A DNA stretch of 11,197 nt, from assembly GCA_937969125.1 (NCBI GenBank), contig CALBVA010000001.1, positions 1 to 11,197 on the forward strand, written 5' to 3'. The translations under genes and the position numbers were made by a program. Below, in pieces: positions 1 through 6,722 of the stretch. The stretch comes from an uncultured Verrucomicrobiales bacterium. Its GTDB lineage: Bacteria; Verrucomicrobiota; Verrucomicrobiia; Verrucomicrobiales; Akkermansiaceae. The stretch's first letter is position 1. Each line of letters starts with the position of its first letter. The notes below the pieces were generated by a model. The model ran no database searches, was not told the origin of the DNA, and saw only the letters and a program-made list of their open reading frames with translations.

Positions 1-2
1 CG

Positions 3-257
3 GAGTCGGGTGAGATGATGACAAGCGAGGGCGGCGATGGGCGCTTTATGGGAAAGGTCATTGCGACGCGATACGGAGGGCTACCGCTGGGGCGGGATCT
101 CTTTCTTGCGATTGGGGAGACGGGGAAAAAGGTTCAGATTGTGAAGTTTGGCAGATCGGAGTGTCTTTCACCGGGGAAGGGAGATTTGGATTTACTGCTG
201 AGGAAGGAATTGGGGATCGGAGGGGAGAATGATGAGGGGGACGATCCGGCTGCTTAA
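3..257 (+). CDS. C-terminal part of an unrecognised protein (5' end outside window)
   Basis: The frame is open from the left edge to a TAA at 255-257, so this is probably the end of a longer gene; ATG codons at 15, 18 and 48 would also allow a small protein of up to 80 residues. I do not recognise the family. The visible stretch has a hydrophobic/basic core (around GKVIATRYGGLPLGRD and GKKVQIVKFGRSECLSPG), one cysteine, and a short acidic, glycine-rich tail ending in DDPAA. There is no membrane segment or signal peptide. It lies 62 bases upstream of ctaB on the same strand, so it could be co-transcribed with the oxidase-assembly genes, but nothing in the sequence ties it to them. Composition is compatible with a real coding end, but function is unknown. 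Confidence 0.5.
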   Translation, partial: ESGEMMTSEGGDGRFMGKVIATRYGGLPLGRDLFLAIGETGKKVQIVKFGRSECLSPGKGDLDLLLRKELGIGGENDEGDDPAA

Positions 258-319
258 GTTCACATTCTGTGTGAGCCCGGGATTGCGGGATGGGGTAGGT
301 ACGGTCACAGTGTCACGCC

Positions 320-1228
320 TTGGCTAAAAAAGAGAAATCATCGGAAGAGGTCGGCCCGCCGGGCTTGGCAAAGGATTTGCAGGTTTTGACGAAGCTGCGG
401 CTCAATACCTTTGTGCTCATCACCACTCTGTTCGGATTTTATCTGGCTGCGAAGGGGCTGGGCGGGATGTCGGGGAAGTGGATGCTGCTCGTTCATACTT
501 TACTGGGGACTGCTGCCTGTGCCTTTGGCTCGGCGGCTTTTAACCAGCTGATGGAAATCGATGACGACGCTCGGATGAAGCGAACCGCCGACCGGCCGCT
601 GCCTTCGCGACGTATGGGCGTGGTGAAAGCCTTCGCGATCGGCTGGGGGCTTTCGGCCTTCGGGGTGATTCATCTTGCTGCGATGGTGAACTCGGCTGCC
701 GCGACCCTGGCGGCGGCCACGATTGCGATTTACGTCTTCATCTACACTCCGATGAAGAAGTGGCACTCCACCAACACCCTCGTCGGCGCGATTCCGGGAG
801 CAATTCCGCCGCTTATCGGCTGGGTGGGCGCGGGGGCGGACTGGAATGCCTGGGGTGGGTGGTTTCTTTTCGGGCTCCTGTTTTTTTGGCAATTGCCCCA
901 TTTTGTCGCGATCAGCTGGCTGTGCCGGGAGGAGTATGAGGAGGCGGGCTACCAGATGTGGTCGAATGGCGATGTCTCCGGGAAAAAGACAGTCGTGCTT
1001 TTCATCTTCTTTTCGATCTGCCTCATCGCGCTGGTCACGGCGGGTGCTCCGACCGGGCTTTTCAGCTGGGCGGTGGCGATCGTGCACGCCCTCTTTGTGA
1101 TCTACCTGATGAGGCCCATCTTGACCTACGGTGCCTCGGGCGAGCGCGGTCCCATGCGAAAGGCCTTCTTTGGCACGCTGATCTACCTGCCTGTCATTTT
1201 GCTCGGTCTTGCTTTCACGTGGAGTTGA
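320..1228 (+). CDS. ctaB: Protohaem IX farnesyltransferase (haem O synthase, CtaB/CyoE)
   Basis: An inner-membrane UbiA-superfamily prenyltransferase that joins a farnesyl group to protohaem IX to make haem O, the precursor of haem A in haem-copper oxidases. The 302-residue product has the usual length. The first Asp-rich motif with the family RTxxRP follows N75 (NQLMEIDDDARMKRTADRP, 75-93), YTPMKK lies at 142-147, the GAIPGAIPPLIGW loop at 156-168, and the second motif region WQLPHF...EEYEEAGYQM at 190-213. About eight or nine hydrophobic segments fill the rest. The start is a TTG at 320; an in-frame TAG at 296 excludes a start far upstream, and a TTG at 365 is an alternative that would still keep all conserved parts. 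There is no Shine-Dalgarno sequence. It leads a same-strand run of oxidase-assembly genes; the next gene starts 16 bases after its stop. Confidence 0.95.
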   Translation: MAKKEKSSEEVGPPGLAKDLQVLTKLRLNTFVLITTLFGFYLAAKGLGGMSGKWMLLVHTLLGTAACAFGSAAFNQLMEIDDDARMKRTADRPLPSRRMGVVKAFAIGWGLSAFGVIHLAAMVNSAAATLAAATIAIYVFIYTPMKKWHSTNTLVGAIPGAIPPLIGWVGAGADWNAWGGWFLFGLLFFWQLPHFVAISWLCREEYEEAGYQMWSNGDVSGKKTVVLFIFFSICLIALVTAGAPTGLFSWAVAIVHALFVIYLMRPILTYGASGERGPMRKAFFGTLIYLPVILLGLAFTWS

Positions 1229-1244
1229 GCTAGTTTCCCGCGCC

Positions 1245-2027
1245 GTGGATGTCAGCCAATTAGAGCCCGCCGAGCGCGACCCGAAGAAATTGCGAAACAC
1301 CGCGCTGATCATTACGTTGCTGATGGTGGGCGGAGGATTTCTCATTCTCTGGGCCTACGGAGAGTATGGCAAAAAGGTCGAGGACAGCACTCGCCCGAGT
1401 TTCCTTCATGCGGTGACCGATCCCGATATCGAGATGATGACCGCTGAGGGAACGGTGCGGAACTTCGATGAGATGGAGGGTAATGTGGTCCTCATTCTCG
1501 CGCTCACTACGGAGGTCGCCCCGGAGTCACAGCCCACTCTTGATGCCGTCCGTAAGGTGATGGAGCATTTCAAGGAGGCGGATAATCGTCCCCGCATCCT
1601 GTGCTTCGTGCTGGATGGGGATGAGTCGGACACTGCTGCGATGAAGCCAGTGCTGGCGGAGTTTGGCGCTGAGCCGGAAGTCTGGCGGATCGCAGCGGCA
1701 AAAGATGGCAAGCAAACCATGCGGGCTTTCTTGAAGAGCAAGTTGCGCTTCGGAATCTATCCTCACGAGAAAGAGGGGAAGATGATCTACGACACCCAGC
1801 TCATGGTTCTCAATCAGCACCGTCAGGTCCGTGGGCCGTCCGGGGTGCCGATCGGCTGGGATTTCGAAAAAGTGGCGAAGTGGGAGAAGCTCTACGAAGA
1901 AGCAAAAGCACAAAGTCCGGAAAAGGAACTCGTTCCACCGAAGATCAGCACGAATGAGCTTCAGGCGAAGCTCATTGAGGCCATCGAATACCTCTACGAC
2001 CACCCCGACGAAAAGGGGCAGAAGTAA
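1245..2027 (+). CDS. Membrane-anchored SCO1/SenC-like protein lacking copper-binding residues
   Basis: A 260-residue protein with a short cytoplasmic N terminus, one membrane anchor (about residues 19-38) and an extracytoplasmic thioredoxin-fold domain of the SCO type. The fold is suggested by a strand at 81-89 (NVVLILALT), the CFVLDGDESDTAAM segment that aligns with the SVDPxxDT region of SCO proteins, and a GKMIYDTQLMVLNQHRQVRG segment near 179-198 that aligns with the family's DHSxxxYLxDxxGxxR segment. However, the CxxxC copper site is replaced by TEVAPES (about 89-95) and the ligand His by Thr (about T184); the only cysteine is C120 on another strand. It therefore probably cannot bind copper as SCO does, and may be a structural partner of the next gene's product. 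The C-terminal tail is charged and helical. I chose the GTG at 1245; a TTG at 1209 would overlap ctaB and add 12 residues. The family call rests on pattern, not on a search. Confidence 0.75.
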   Translation: MDVSQLEPAERDPKKLRNTALIITLLMVGGGFLILWAYGEYGKKVEDSTRPSFLHAVTDPDIEMMTAEGTVRNFDEMEGNVVLILALTTEVAPESQPTLDAVRKVMEHFKEADNRPRILCFVLDGDESDTAAMKPVLAEFGAEPEVWRIAAAKDGKQTMRAFLKSKLRFGIYPHEKEGKMIYDTQLMVLNQHRQVRGPSGVPIGWDFEKVAKWEKLYEEAKAQSPEKELVPPKISTNELQAKLIEAIEYLYDHPDEKGQK

Positions 2028-2053
2028 CATCCCACCACCACTGAAACATCGTC

Positions 2054-2728
2054 ATGACTGACAAAAAGAAAATCGTTCTCATCTATAGCATCGTCGCGGC
2101 TGTCTCCGTGCTGATCCTCGGGATGTCATTCCTTCTCGCGAACCTCAAGAAGGAGAAGAAGCGCGATGGACCGATGGCGATCAATGCCGGGAAAGAGGAG
2201 GTGGATGAGGTGAGAAAGCTCACTGCTGACATCGATCTAAAGAAGGACGATGGCGCTTCGGTGAGGCTCGCGGATCTCAGTGAACAGGTCTGGCTCGCGG
2301 TCCAGTTTTACGCAGCTTGTCCCGAGTGTGCGAAGCGCAATGGCGAGCACCTCCTGAAGGTGTATCAGGAGTTTCAGGATCGGGAGAATTTCAAAGTGGT
2401 CTGCTTCTCAGTCGATCCGGATGATGACACCGCTGAAAAGCTGGGCGAGATTCGCGATGCTCTGGACCTCCAGAAGAACTGGTGGTTTGTCAAAGCGGAG
2501 CGTGAAAAGCTGTGGGACTTTATGAGGAATGAGATGCTCTTTGCAGACATTGCGGAACGGACCGCCCCGGCTCACATCGCAGCGAAGGGTCGCTGGGCAC
2601 ATGACCTCGGGATCCAGGTTTATCGTGGCGACACACTGGTAAAGAAGTGGCACTCCGGTTTGCCTCTCGATGTCCTCCGCGATGAAGTCCGCAAAGCTTT
2701 CATTGAGATCGAGAAGCCGAAGTCCTAA
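2054..2728 (+). CDS. Membrane-anchored SCO-like thioredoxin-fold protein with CxxC
   Basis: A 224-residue protein with an N-terminal anchor (about residues 7-30), a charged linker, and a thioredoxin-like domain expected outside the cytoplasmic membrane. The SCO family is suggested by FYAACPECAKRNGEHLL, the FSVDPDDDT segment (118-126), and WAHDLGIQVYRGDTLVKKW (181-199), where H183 falls at the position of the SCO copper-ligand histidine. The cysteines C89 and C92 form CxxC, one residue shorter than the CxxxC of classical SCO proteins and like thioredoxin/TlpA. Two readings are possible: a copper chaperone for the CuA site of cytochrome c oxidase, or a thiol reductase that keeps the CuA cysteines reduced. 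It follows the ligand-free paralogue by 26 bases and precedes the DUF420 gene by 12 bases, so all are probably one transcript. The ATG start has no Shine-Dalgarno sequence. Confidence 0.82.
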   Translation: MTDKKKIVLIYSIVAAVSVLILGMSFLLANLKKEKKRDGPMAINAGKEEVDEVRKLTADIDLKKDDGASVRLADLSEQVWLAVQFYAACPECAKRNGEHLLKVYQEFQDRENFKVVCFSVDPDDDTAEKLGEIRDALDLQKNWWFVKAEREKLWDFMRNEMLFADIAERTAPAHIAAKGRWAHDLGIQVYRGDTLVKKWHSGLPLDVLRDEVRKAFIEIEKPKS

Positions 2729-2740
2729 AGATCTGTCGTC

Positions 2741-3349
2741 ATGAGTGAGATTCTCAATCGTCCCTTTCAGGAAGAAAAAGCCCGCAAGCTCAAGAAGCTC
2801 GTCTGGGTCCTCACCTTCGTCGTTCTCGGTCTGGTGGTGGCGATGCGTTCACCTTCCAAAATCCCCGTCTCCGATGAAGTCGCGGGTGTTATTGCCAATC
2901 TTCCCTCGGTCATCGCGCTCATCAATACTCTGGTAGCAGCCTGTCTCCTGGCGGGGCTCTGGGCGGTGTTACGGAAGAATTACCGCGCCCATCAATCGTT
3001 CATGACGGCGGCACTCGTCCTGTCATCAATTTTTTTGGTCTGCTACGTCGCCTATCATTTCACGACGGTTGAGACGCGTTTCGGCGATGTGAACGGGAAC
3101 AAGGAGATCGAAAAATCAGAGGCCGAGGAAGTCGGCGGGACGCTCTATGTGTATTATGCGATCCTCATTGGTCACATTGTGGCGGCAGCGGTCAGCTTTC
3201 CCATGATTCTCATGACCTTTGTCCACTCCTGGACGGGGAACTTCGAGGCCCATAAGCACCTCGCCCGAAAGACCTTCCCGCTCTGGCTCTTCGTTGCCGT
3301 CACCGGCCCGGTGTGCTACTGGATGCTCAAACCTTATTATGCAGCCTGA
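2741..3349 (+). CDS. DUF420 membrane protein (CtaM-like oxidase assembly factor)
   Basis: A 202-residue integral membrane protein with hydrophobic segments near 19-36, 48-76, 88-106, 135-160 and 179-196. DUF420 features are visible: LPSVIALINTL (54-64), the HQSFMTAALVLSSIFLVCY segment (84-102) followed by YH at 105-106, GHIVAA at 144-149, then HKHLARKTFPLWLFVAVTG (171-189). The histidines H84, H106, H145 and H171/H173 are the kind conserved in this family. DUF420 members such as Bacillus CtaM are known to assist maturation of haem-copper oxidases, which fits the ctaB and SCO-like neighbours. Between the third and fourth helices the usual short FxGxG-type loop is enlarged and contains DVNGNKEIEKSE (116-127), which matches the 12-residue EF-hand calcium loop. 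The stop codon ends directly against the dnaG stop on the other strand. Confidence 0.88.
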   Translation: MSEILNRPFQEEKARKLKKLVWVLTFVVLGLVVAMRSPSKIPVSDEVAGVIANLPSVIALINTLVAACLLAGLWAVLRKNYRAHQSFMTAALVLSSIFLVCYVAYHFTTVETRFGDVNGNKEIEKSEAEEVGGTLYVYYAILIGHIVAAAVSFPMILMTFVHSWTGNFEAHKHLARKTFPLWLFVAVTGPVCYWMLKPYYAA

Positions 3350-5176
3350 TTAAAAGCGCTGCGGGAGATCTCTAAGAATTAATTGCAGCCGCTTTACCTC
3401 CTCAATGGTGGCGAACATTTCCTCGGTGCTCAGCGTGGTGTCATTGAGCTTTGAGCGGAGGAATTTTTCCTTATTTTGGTAATACTTCGCGAGCATGATC
3501 GCGACGGTGTCGGCGGCTGATTCCACTGGATCGGCGGGCAGAGACTCGGTCTCATCGAAGCTTTGCTCCAAGGCGAGCTGGTCCGCTTCCTCCAGCGTCA
3601 TCAGGAAGGTCTGGCGGCTGGCCGGGCTCTCGGGATTTGGTCGACGGGCGAGAATTTTTTTTAGGATATCGTTTCCCGGGATCTCCGGTAGGCATTCCTC
3701 CAATGACTCCAGCTGCTCGCAGAGATATTCAGCGGCGTCAGATGATCTCATGGAGAGGTGGCAGAGGTAGGCGATGGACCGATCCAGCAGAGTGGGTTCT
3801 ATGACGACCTTCTTTTCGTGATCTTTCTCGAAGCGTCGTCCGCGATCAGGATATTTTGGCTTGTTCCGTTCAGCGGATACGGCTTGGCGGAACTCATCGC
3901 TGCCGAGGCGCAATCGGATCGCGAGATTTTGGATCGTGGCATCACGGACGAGGTCGTCATTCATCACCGCGACCAGCTCGGTGAGTCGCTTCAGTAATCC
4001 GGCCCGCTCCGAGGCGGAGGAAAGATTGATCTGGGGGAGTTCTTTATCGAGTTTGGCGTCGAAGAAGTCTTTCGAACTCTCCAGAAGCTCGCGGAATTTT
4101 TCGGATCCGTTCGCTTTGATGAAAGTATCCGGGTCATCGCCGGCGGGCAGGTGCATGAGCTTCACCGGGAGTCCGACGGAGGTGAGCTGGGCAAAGGCCT
4201 TATCCGCCGCCTTTAATCCGGCACCATCGCCGTCGTAGCAGAGGACGATGCGGTCGGTGTAGCGCTTCAGCATACGGGCGTGCTCCTCGGTGAAGGCGGT
4301 TCCGAGCGGTCCCACGGTATTTTCGAAGCCCTCCTCATGCAGTACGATAGCGTCAATCTGGCCCTCGCAGATGATCGCGAATTTTTCCTTTCCCATCGCC
4401 CGCCTCGCCTTATCAAGCCCGAAGAGGAGCTTGGACTTATTGAAGAGCGGGGTGTCGTTGGTGTTGATGTATTTCCCGCGCTTGTCGTCTTCTCGCAGGA
4501 TGCGTGCGCTGAAGCCTACGACATCGCCCACATCATTGTGGATGGGGAAGGTGAGTTGATCCCAAAATTTCACCCAGAGCCCGGCGCGGGGATTGTTCTC
4601 ATCCTTCATTCCGCCCAGTCCAGCCTGCACGATTTCGCGGCCTTTGAAGCCGCCCTCACGCGCTTTCGCGAGGAAGAGGTTCGAATTCTTAGGCGCCCAG
4701 CCGATGAGCCACTTCTCCGCGACTTCCTTGGAAAATCCCCGCTTCTTCAAGTAGTCCCGCGCGTGCTGGGCATCGGGCGACGTCATGAGCATCTGGTGGT
4801 AAAAGCGGGCCGTCTTATTGTTCAGCTCTTTCAGGGTGGAGAGCTTCCGCCTCCGCTTGTCGGCCTGCGGATCGTAGGCTTCCTCTTGAATCTGGATGCC
4901 GCACTTCGAGGCGAGTTTCTTGATGGCATCGGGAAAGGTGAGATTCTCATAGTTCATGAGAAATCTGATCGCACTCCCGCTCTCCCCGCAGCCGAAGCAT
5001 TTATACCTCTGCCAGGCTGGATTGACCGTGAACGATGGCGTGGATTCGTTATGGAAGGGGCAATTGCACTTAAAGAGCGACCCCGCCCGCTTCAAGGGGA
5101 TATAAGAATCGATAAGGTCCACGATGTTCGTCGCTTCAAGTATCGCTTCGACTGTTTCTTCAGGAATGCGTCCCAC
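3350..5176 (-). CDS. dnaG: DNA primase DnaG
   Basis: Synthesises RNA primers at the replication fork in the cytoplasm, working with the replicative helicase. The 608-residue product (E. coli DnaG has 581) shows the family's three parts. The N-terminal zinc ribbon has C39, H42, C60 and C63 in CPFHNESTPSFTVNP...KCFGC. The RNA-polymerase core has FPIHNDVGDVVGFSARIL near 210-226 and KYINTNDTPLFNKS. The TOPRIM part has E271 in EGQIDA, YDGDGAG (D315, D317) and PAGDDPD (344-350). The region after about 420 is the poorly conserved helicase-binding domain. The start is the GTG at 5174-5176, giving MGRIPEETVEAIL, the expected N terminus; the open frame upstream to 5737 is antisense to nfeD and has no primase sequence. 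The TOPRIM motif reads EGQxD rather than the common EGYxD. It stands alone on the minus strand, not followed by an rpoD-type sigma factor gene here. Confidence 0.97.
   Translation of the reverse strand: MGRIPEETVEAILEATNIVDLIDSYIPLKRAGSLFKCNCPFHNESTPSFTVNPAWQRYKCFGCGESGSAIRFLMNYENLTFPDAIKKLASKCGIQIQEEAYDPQADKRRRKLSTLKELNNKTARFYHQMLMTSPDAQHARDYLKKRGFSKEVAEKWLIGWAPKNSNLFLAKAREGGFKGREIVQAGLGGMKDENNPRAGLWVKFWDQLTFPIHNDVGDVVGFSARILREDDKRGKYINTNDTPLFNKSKLLFGLDKARRAMGKEKFAIICEGQIDAIVLHEEGFENTVGPLGTAFTEEHARMLKRYTDRIVLCYDGDGAGLKAADKAFAQLTSVGLPVKLMHLPAGDDPDTFIKANGSEKFRELLESSKDFFDAKLDKELPQINLSSASERAGLLKRLTELVAVMNDDLVRDATIQNLAIRLRLGSDEFRQAVSAERNKPKYPDRGRRFEKDHEKKVVIEPTLLDRSIAYLCHLSMRSSDAAEYLCEQLESLEECLPEIPGNDILKKILARRPNPESPASRQTFLMTLEEADQLALEQSFDETESLPADPVESAADTVAIMLAKYYQNKEKFLRSKLNDTTLSTEEMFATIEEVKRLQLILRDLPQRF
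3352..3395. terminator. Candidate bidirectional terminator between DUF420 gene and dnaG
   Basis: AAAGCGCTGC at 3353-3362 pairs with GCAGCCGCTTT at 3385-3395, giving ten pairs with one bulged base. The 22-base loop contains the palindrome GAGATCTC (3365-3372). On plus the hairpin ends in TTT; on minus it ends in TTTT that runs into the dnaG TAA. The element lies inside the last dnaG codons because the two convergent genes leave no spacer. The bulge and large loop make it weaker than a textbook intrinsic terminator. Confidence 0.4.
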
Positions 5177-5233
5177 GTCCGGGATTGTGAATCGGATGCT
5201 TGGGGATCGCCAGCTTTGGGTTACTTTGTGCCC
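5177..5233. promoter_or_regulatory. Divergent promoter region between dnaG and the NfeD gene
   Basis: This 57-base spacer must hold promoters for both genes unless they start inside each other. On plus, TTGGGG (5200-5205) and TACTTT (5222-5227) are 16 bases apart, and the latter ends six bases before the ATG. On minus, CACAAT (complement of 5184-5189) ends seven bases before the dnaG GTG, with only a poor -35 match upstream. Both placements would give leaderless or almost leaderless transcripts. No operator-like palindrome stands out. The element calls are by eye only. Confidence 0.35.
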
Positions 5234-6667
5234 ATGAAAACGGTCGCACTGACTCTCTTCTCGCTCTTCAGCCTCCTCGGGCTCCTGTCCGCAGCGGACA
5301 AACCCCTCATCGGAAAGGCCGAGGAGGAGAGCTATGAAGGACGGATTGTCCTCATCAAAGTCGGCCAAAAAGACCTCATGGTCGGGCAGAGCTTCAAATT
5401 CTGGGAACGCACGCTGGAGCGGGCCGAGGCCGAGGGCGCTAAGGCCGTGATCTTCGATCTGGATACCCCCGGCGGGCTCGCTTTTCCCACCAAGGAGCTG
5501 ATGTCCATCATCGCGAATCTCGATATTCCCACCCGGGCCTACGTCAACCCCAGCGCCCTCAGTGCCGGGGCGCTCATCTCGGTCGCTACCGATAAAATCT
5601 ACATGAAGCCCGGCTCGGTCATCGGCTCCGCTGGCATCATCAATGGCTCCGGCCAAGGAATGGATGAGACTGCCCGAGCGAAGGTCGAGAGCTTCTTCGA
5701 TGCGCACGTCCGCTGGATCGCTGAAAAACAGGGACACGACCCCGAGGTCATCCGCGGCATGATGATTCGTCGTGATGAAGACCGCACCTACGGCGACGTC
5801 ACTGTGGAAAAGGGCGGCCTCCTCGCTCTGAATTCCGCCGATGCGGTCAAGATTCAGGAGAATGGCCCCCTCCTCGCCGAAGCTGAAGTGGATTCATTGA
5901 CCCAACTCCTCCTGCGCGAGGGCTGGGAAGAAGACCTCATGGTGGAAGCCACCCCGAGCGGATTCGAGAAGCTGGCCTGGTGGGTCGCGAGTGTTTCCGG
6001 CCTGCTTATCATGGTCGGCCTGGCCGGGGGATACTTTGAGCTCAAGACGCCCGGCTTCGGGCTGGGCGGCATTGTCTCGCTGGCCGCCTTCACCATCTTC
6101 TTCTTCGGAAATTACCTCGCGGGCAATCTCGCCGGCTATGAATTGGTCGCCGTTTTCGTGCTCGGACTGGTGCTCATCGCAGTGGAGATCTTCATCATCC
6201 CCGGCTTTGGCCTTCCCGGCATCACTGGACTCATCATGGTTGTGGGGTCGCTCATTTTCTCCATGGTCGATGGCGCGGTCTGGCGTGGTTATGACTTCGG
6301 GAGTCGTGGTTTTACGGGCTTCTTTGATGCTCTCTCCGGCCCTGCGCTGCAGCTCTCGCTGGGCATCTTCGGCTCCATCATCCTGCTCTACCTCATCATG
6401 AAGTTTCTCCCGCAGTTAGGCTTCATGAAAAAGGTCATGCTGCCGGAAACCCAGAGCACCGGAACCGGCATGAACGTCGCAGGCGAGACCAGCCACCGCG
6501 TCGGTGCGACCGGGACTGCCCTCACCGATCTCCGCCCGGCGGGGAAGGTCCTCATTGAGGGGGAGGAGCTGGATGTCTGCGCGGATGATCAATTCATCCC
6601 GAAAGGGGAGGCCATCCGCATCATCAGTGAGGACGGGATGGGGGTGGTCGTGACTAGGGAGCACTAG
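5234..6667 (+). CDS. Long-form NfeD membrane protein with ClpP-class serine protease domain
   Basis: A 477-residue membrane protein of the NfeD long type, thought to act in membrane protein quality control with a stomatin/SPFH partner (no such gene is in the window). Residues 1-20 form a signal peptide. The protease domain (about 34-225) contains FDLDTPGG (74-81), NPSALSAGA (105-113) with S110 as likely nucleophile, a conserved GSVIGSAG (127-134), and K150, which lies 40 residues later as in the Ser-Lys dyad of Pyrococcus PH1510-N. Then come several membrane helices between about 248 and 395, with the FGLGG and PGFGLPGI turns typical of NfeD. The C-terminal OB-fold domain (about 422-474) has GATGTALTDLRPAGKVLIEG. 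The ATG at 5234 is chosen because it starts a signal peptide; the frame is open to 4280 but that part overlaps dnaG antisense. No Shine-Dalgarno sequence is present. Confidence 0.92.
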   Translation: MKTVALTLFSLFSLLGLLSAADKPLIGKAEEESYEGRIVLIKVGQKDLMVGQSFKFWERTLERAEAEGAKAVIFDLDTPGGLAFPTKELMSIIANLDIPTRAYVNPSALSAGALISVATDKIYMKPGSVIGSAGIINGSGQGMDETARAKVESFFDAHVRWIAEKQGHDPEVIRGMMIRRDEDRTYGDVTVEKGGLLALNSADAVKIQENGPLLAEAEVDSLTQLLLREGWEEDLMVEATPSGFEKLAWWVASVSGLLIMVGLAGGYFELKTPGFGLGGIVSLAAFTIFFFGNYLAGNLAGYELVAVFVLGLVLIAVEIFIIPGFGLPGITGLIMVVGSLIFSMVDGAVWRGYDFGSRGFTGFFDALSGPALQLSLGIFGSIILLYLIMKFLPQLGFMKKVMLPETQSTGTGMNVAGETSHRVGATGTALTDLRPAGKVLIEGEELDVCADDQFIPKGEAIRIISEDGMGVVVTREH

Positions 6668-6722
6668 AATTATTAGGCCTTTCCCGTTGTCCTGCCGTCC
6701 CGTTTCTGGGAATCGTGGGGAG

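Noticed and set aside
260..274. TCACA-N5-TGTGA inverted repeat upstream of ctaB
   Set aside because: Only five pairs, in the opposite orientation to a CRP/FNR-type site, and no T run to make it a terminator.
304..316. GTCAC-AGT-GTCAC direct repeat just upstream of ctaB
   Set aside because: Two five-base copies are expected by chance; no known operator is matched.
500..1345. 281-codon minus-strand frame opposite ctaB
   Set aside because: Arg-, His- and Pro-rich translation without any domain-like pattern, opposite a clear conserved gene.
4280..5233. Plus-strand frame open for 318 codons upstream of the NfeD signal peptide, which would make a 795-residue protein
   Set aside because: It lies wholly antisense to dnaG and its codons; the ATG at 5234 starts a proper signal peptide, so the extension is a GC-driven shadow.
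5177..5737. Minus-strand frame extending dnaG upstream by 187 codons, also giving 795 residues
   Set aside because: It is antisense to the NfeD protease domain, has no primase sequence, and family alignment puts the start at MGRIPEE. The equal length of the two extended frames is coincidence.
6668..6722. Possible terminator or promoter between the NfeD and DUF1080 genes
   Set aside because: Only a three-pair CCC/GGG stem and no T run; TTGTCC at 6687 has no acceptable -10 partner.
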